64,000 nt of DNA, taken from the NCBI RefSeq assembly GCF_024459955.1, contig NZ_JANFXK010000003.1, positions 1 through 64,000 of the forward strand, written 5' to 3'. The notes under the pieces are model-generated. The model made no database searches and was not told where the DNA came from. It saw only the letters and a list, made by a program, of their open reading frames with translations. The DNA comes from Anaerovorax odorimutans. GTDB lineage: Bacteria > Bacillota > Clostridia > Peptostreptococcales > Anaerovoracaceae. Both the position numbers and the translations under genes were made by a program. Every line of letters starts with the position of its first letter. Position 1 is the first letter of the stretch. Positions 61,363 through 64,000 of this stretch are shown piece after piece.

Positions 61363-61445
61363 ATAGAACTACGGAAGGTAGTTCTATACCTTCCGAATAA
61401 TTGCGCTTGTCCTGGTTTATGGAGTATAGTCGCTCAATTATTCGG
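61363..61445 (+). repeat. Overlapping palindromes, candidate rolling-circle origin
   Basis: Three perfect inverted repeats overlap: ATAGAACTAC/GTAGTTCTAT (61363-61387), CGGAAGGTA/TACCTTCCG (61372-61395) and CCGAATAATTG/CAATTATTCGG (61393-61445). The first two are mutually exclusive. Such arrays mark nick sites of HUH Rep proteins and secondary-strand origins. The nick position cannot be assigned. Confidence 0.6.
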
Positions 61446-61519
61446 GTCTGTTATATAGCGGTTATTAGTGAAGTTTGGTACGTTCTTATGTTCAAAAGCC
61501 AAAATTCTAAAGAAAGTGC

Positions 61520-61549
61520 TTGACAAGGAACGGGGGAGCGTGATAACAT
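61520..61549 (+). promoter_or_regulatory. Rightward promoter at the prophage right end
   Basis: TTGACA (61520-61525), an 18-bp spacer and TAACAT (61544-61549). In the prophage it points out of the element. In a circle closed at the direct repeat it would point at the first phage gene. Confidence 0.45.
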
Positions 61550-61555
61550 TACATC

Positions 61556-61580
61556 AAGGTTAGGAAACTATTCCTAAAAT
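61556..61580. repeat. Right prophage end repeat
   Basis: AACTATTCCTAAAAT (61566-61580) repeats 55474-55488. The larger 25-base block is an inverted near-copy of 55610-55634. The flanking host side CATAATTTTCGGAA completes an imperfect palindrome TTCCTAAAAT-CATA-ATTTTCGGAA. Confidence 0.75.
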
Positions 61581-61971
61581 CATAATTTTCGGAAATGTAA
61601 TAGCCATAATGCCATACAAATAGAAAAACTTCGAACAATTGGCGGCCCGAAGCTTTTCCAGTAAGTTATATAATATTGGTTTAGGGATTGCTTTTCATTC
61701 TGCCAATGTCGAAACACTGGTATTTTCTATTGCTGTTACCTATTATTCTCGTGCCGCGCAAGGTCTGCCAATGTATAGCTTTTCTTCCGACAATCAATTT
61801 TGATTTGCAGACAACCAAAACGAAAATTGTCTGCAATCGTAGAATAACAAGCTGCCTCTTTTCTAAAATCTGTTGTTTAAAATAAACTGCAAGGTCTATT
61901 CCATCGTCTTGAATCATGAGGCTCTATTTTGCGTTTTAAGCGATTTTTCATACAGTGACGGATTCCAGTAT
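61581..61971. other. Non-coding stretch right of the prophage
   Basis: No convincing gene. Short open frames on both strands lack ribosome-binding sites and recognisable sequence. A hairpin GCAGACAA/TTGTCTGC lies at about 61807-61834, and TCTGCCAATGT occurs twice (about 61698 and 61766). It may contain decayed coding sequence. Confidence 0.4.
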
Positions 61972-62289
61972 CTATACTTCTACCGGTATTTTTAACGTTT
62001 GTCCGGGATAAAGCTCAGATGCGGAAGTTTCGTTCGTCTGGCTTATAATATATACGGATTCGCGGCGATCCATATCCGCCGGCATATATTGGTCAGCTAT
62101 GGACCATAAGGTATCTCCGGATTCAACCTGTACCTGGATATATTCCTGTTTTGTCATACCGTCAGCATTGTTGAAGCCCAAAATCGTTGTGGCGGCGGTA
62201 GCTGTTATAAGTAGGGTTAAAACAATAAACACAGTAAATCTCATTCTGGATTTTATTCTATATTTCTTTCTTCCTGTTTGTTTTCTCAT
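61972..62289 (-). CDS. YneA-like LysM protein, SOS-regulated division inhibitor candidate
   Basis: 105 residues: a basic N-terminus (RKQTGRKKYRIKSRM), one membrane helix (FTVFIVLTLLITATAATTIL) and a C-terminal LysM domain (QVESGDTLWSIADQYMPADM, then ELYPGQTLKIPVEV). This is the architecture of YneA, the B. subtilis SOS cell-division suppressor. Three LexA-box-like sites cover its promoter. lexA itself is not in the window. Confidence 0.8.
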   Translation of the reverse strand: MRKQTGRKKYRIKSRMRFTVFIVLTLLITATAATTILGFNNADGMTKQEYIQVQVESGDTLWSIADQYMPADMDRRESVYIISQTNETSASELYPGQTLKIPVEV

Positions 62290-62310
62290 ATCTATATGCC
62301 TACCCTTTCT

Positions 62311-62387
62311 GAACGTTTGTTCTTATCTATATGAACATAATACACGAACATACATTCTTTGTCAAGTCAAAATAAACATTTGTTCGA
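62311..62387 (-). promoter_or_regulatory. SOS promoter with three LexA boxes
   Basis: On the minus strand TTGACA (62360-62365), 17 bp and TATTAT (62337-62342). LexA-like sites: GAACGTTTGTTC (62311-62322), CGAACATACATTC (62345-62357, within the spacer, one mismatch in the core) and, read on the minus strand, CGAACAAATGTTT (about 62374-62386). Confidence 0.8.
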
Positions 62388-62510
62388 TATGGAGGCCGAA
62401 CTTTATAGTAGATTTTACAAGGGTGCTGGACATTCGATATTTTCCGCATAGTAAAAACGCGGCCTATCAATCAGATATCCGCGCTTGCTTCTCTTTTTAA
62501 ATTCCTATTC

Positions 62511-62774
62511 TTACAGTTTTAAAAACATCCATATGATCATAGCGACAAGACAGACGACAATCACCAGATCCAGGAATATGGATTCCCCGGTTACCTGCCG
62601 CTTCTTTTTTATTGAGAAAAGCTTTCCCAGGATCAGCAGAACCAAGCCTGCCGACAGCACCCAGGTTTCGCCGGGCTGTCCCATGGGCCGGTGCAACGCC
62701 TCAGTCATGGCTATGGGAATCAAAATGATAACCAAAGCGATCCCGTATAAAATAAAGTTAAGGTTGTTCTTCAT
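62511..62774 (-). CDS. Small membrane protein of unknown function
   Basis: 87 residues with three hydrophobic segments (FILYGIALVIILIPIAM, WVLSAGLVLLILGKLF, IFLDLVIVVCLVAMIIWMFL) and a basic KKKRQ loop. It starts 9 bp after the downstream end of the TVP38-like gene and is likely cotranscribed with it. Not recognised. Confidence 0.6.
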   Translation of the reverse strand: MKNNLNFILYGIALVIILIPIAMTEALHRPMGQPGETWVLSAGLVLLILGKLFSIKKKRQVTGESIFLDLVIVVCLVAMIIWMFLKL

Positions 62775-62783
62775 AGAAGTCTC

Positions 62784-63524
62784 CTATTTATAAAGCTTGT
62801 CGTAGGCTTTATCCAGCCAAACGGTCAGTCTCTTCCTCATGGCGATACCAACGATAAAAAGGACCACCGCAATGACGGCAATGACAATAGCACCCGTATA
62901 ATCTCCCGCTTCGATCTGCCTGCCCATCAAAAGGCTACCCATCATACCAGGGCTTCTCCCGATCAGAGAAACGATTAAAAACGGTTTAAGCTTCATCTCA
63001 GAAATACCGGCTGCGTAATTGCACAGATCCTTAGGTACTCCTGGTATTAAAAAGATCAGGAATACAACCACAATGGCTTTTTTGCTATTGAGCTTATGGA
63101 TGAATTCATTGATCTTCTGTTCTCCAAAGATCAGATGCATCGCGTCGTGGCCCAAAAGCTTTGCCAGATAGTATGTGAGTACGGAGCCGATGGCCGCTCC
63201 AATGAGCGAAAATAAAAAACCCAGCCAAAAACCGTACATATACCCGGCGGCAAACTGCAGCCACTGACCCGGTATGATACAAATAACGATCTGCGCGATC
63301 TGTGCGCCGATATACACGAAGATACTCTGAGCCTTGTACTGCTTAAAAAAGGCATTCACGTTTTCCAGGCTGGACATACGTTCGATGATCTCAGGCTGGA
63401 AAAAATAAATATACAGCGGCAGACCTACCAGTATGAACAGCAGCAGTGCCAGCTTCAAAATCGTTGTAAATATTTTAATTCTTTTTCGTAATCGTTCTTT
63501 CTTATTTCTATCCATGGTTAACAA
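62784..63524 (-). CDS. TVP38/TMEM64 (SNARE-associated / DedA-like) family membrane protein
   Basis: 246 residues with about five helices. The family core is visible: PGQWLQFAAGYMYGFWLG, GAAIGSVLTYYLAKLLG, FLIPGVPKDLCNYAAGISEM and IGRSPGMMGSLLMG. Members are thought to be lipid scramblases or transporters. A TTG start at 63524 sits 5 nt after AAGGGG; an ATG at 63515 is an alternative. Confidence 0.85.
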   Translation of the reverse strand: MLTMDRNKKERLRKRIKIFTTILKLALLLFILVGLPLYIYFFQPEIIERMSSLENVNAFFKQYKAQSIFVYIGAQIAQIVICIIPGQWLQFAAGYMYGFWLGFLFSLIGAAIGSVLTYYLAKLLGHDAMHLIFGEQKINEFIHKLNSKKAIVVVFLIFLIPGVPKDLCNYAAGISEMKLKPFLIVSLIGRSPGMMGSLLMGRQIEAGDYTGAIVIAVIAVVLFIVGIAMRKRLTVWLDKAYDKLYK

Positions 63525-63549
63525 TCAATCCCCTTACCCGTTATTTGTT

Positions 63550-64000
63550 TTATACCAGTGAAATTAGATTTTGCTCGTGCAGAGTCTGCATAGCTTTGAT
63601 TACGCCGAACTTCGAGTGTTCGTAAGTGAGTCCCCCTTGAAAATATACGATATACGGCTTGCGAATCGGCGCGTCAGCACTCAGCTCAATGGAAGATCCC
63701 TGAACAAAAGCTCCTGCGGCCATAACGACCTGATCCTCATATCCCGGCATATCCCATGGAATCGGTTTTACATAAGCATCGATCGGCGCCGCTGCCTGAA
63801 TCCCCTCACAGAAAGCAACAACAGCCTCCGGGCTGCCCAGCTTTACGGCTTCGATGATATCGCTCCTTGTGTCCTCGGCCTTCGGGCATACGTCATAGCC
63901 CAGCATCTCGAAGGCTTTTGCGCACAGTACCGCGCCCTTTACCGCGGCGTTTACTGTTTTAGGCGCAAGAAACAGCCCCTGAAACATGGTCCGGGTCTGT
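63550..64000 (-). CDS. Aluminium-resistance / methionine gamma-lyase family PLP protein, C-terminal part
   Basis: The frame runs off the right edge; about 150 C-terminal residues are visible. RTMFQGLFLAPKTVNAAVKG, PIPWDMPGYEDQVVMAAGAF and PYIVYFQGGLTYEHSKFGV are characteristic of the family annotated as aluminium resistance protein or cystathionine beta-lyase/methionine gamma-lyase-like. The PLP lysine lies outside the window. Confidence 0.85.
   Translation of the reverse strand, partial: QTRTMFQGLFLAPKTVNAAVKGAVLCAKAFEMLGYDVCPKAEDTRSDIIEAVKLGSPEAVVAFCEGIQAAAPIDAYVKPIPWDMPGYEDQVVMAAGAFVQGSSIELSADAPIRKPYIVYFQGGLTYEHSKFGVIKAMQTLHEQNLISLV

Larger units (their letters stand above)
55474..61580 (+). 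mobile_element. Inovirus (filamentous phage) prophage
   Basis: About 6.1 kb bounded by the 15-bp direct repeat AACTATTCCTAAAAT (55474-55488 and 61566-61580). Gene order matches filamentous phages: gpV-like small protein, HUH replication protein, small hydrophobic proteins, two major coat proteins, large secreted adsorption protein with C-terminal anchor, pVI-like protein, Zot/pI ATPase, then a hairpin-rich intergenic region. All genes run in one direction. There is no integrase, secretin or lysis gene; filamentous phages extrude without lysis, and a Gram-positive host needs no secretin. A NERD gene is extra cargo. Every recognisable structural gene is open, so it could be functional. Confidence 0.88.

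Noticed and set aside
61681-61917. 78-residue reading frame on the minus strand right of the prophage
   Set aside because: No ribosome-binding site, no recognisable motif, and it overlaps another open frame; treated as non-coding.

Overview
The window reads as chromosome of a Gram-positive, spore-forming anaerobe of the class Clostridia. Supporting genes are spo0A, spoIVB with a BofC-like neighbour, ireB, a SpoIIQ-like degenerate M23 protein, cyuA, ferredoxin-linked and radical-SAM enzymes, LexA-type SOS boxes of the Firmicutes form, and strong AGGAGG ribosome-binding sites. The fn3-like repeats on secreted proteins and an (S/P)PxTG-type sortase signal also fit Clostridia; an Anaerovoracaceae-like lineage is a guess only. 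No rRNA, tRNA, CRISPR array or insertion sequence was recognised.

Layout. 1-2.3 kb: secreted cell-wall proteins (SH3-repeat protein cut by the window edge, Amidase_3 amidase). 2.3-6.8 kb, minus strand: an Rpn-type nuclease/transposase-like protein, a GGDEF protein, then asd-dapA (lysine/diaminopimelate branch). 6.9-16.9 kb, plus strand: uppP, ftsK/spoIIIE, rimO, pgsA, cinA, recA (SOS-regulated), an SDR and a DUF4317 protein. 17-20.5 kb: divergent cyuA versus a GntR regulator plus PepV-like dipeptidase, with a palindrome on the cyuA -10 box. 20.7-28.3 kb: a second Rpn protein, rplU-rpmA-obgE, an M23-like protein, an HD protein, the TIGR03960/TIGR03936 pair and a ComEA-like protein. 28.3-33 kb: a thioester/Cna-B surface adhesin, bofC-like, spoIVB and spo0A. 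33-43 kb: XRE regulator, GGDEF protein, flavin reductase, AMP-ligase/fabF pair, DUF896, nifS-iscU-mnmA, aldo/keto reductase-ferredoxin. 43-53.4 kb: two tiny genes, a coupled SIR2-nitroreductase-subtilase unit, alaS-ireB-ruvX, two tandem hotdog thioesterases and two tandem lipoproteins. 53.6-55.4 kb: AT-rich genes of unknown function. 62-64 kb, minus strand: SOS-controlled YneA-like LysM protein, two membrane proteins and the C-terminal end of an aluminium-resistance/methionine gamma-lyase family gene.

The most striking region is about 55.47-61.58 kb. It looks like a complete filamentous phage (inovirus) prophage of about 6.1 kb. In order it carries a small gpV-like candidate ssDNA-binding protein, an unknown small protein, an HUH rolling-circle replication protein, small hydrophobic proteins, two tandem major coat genes with near-identical C-terminal halves and different N-termini, a pIII-like adsorption protein, a pVI-like protein, a minimal Zot/pI ATPase and a NERD/zinc-finger cargo gene. 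A hairpin-rich intergenic region follows, resembling an origin and packaging signal. It has no integrase. Short repeats at its ends carry a half-site resembling dif, which suggests Xer-mediated integration, perhaps through folded single-stranded DNA.
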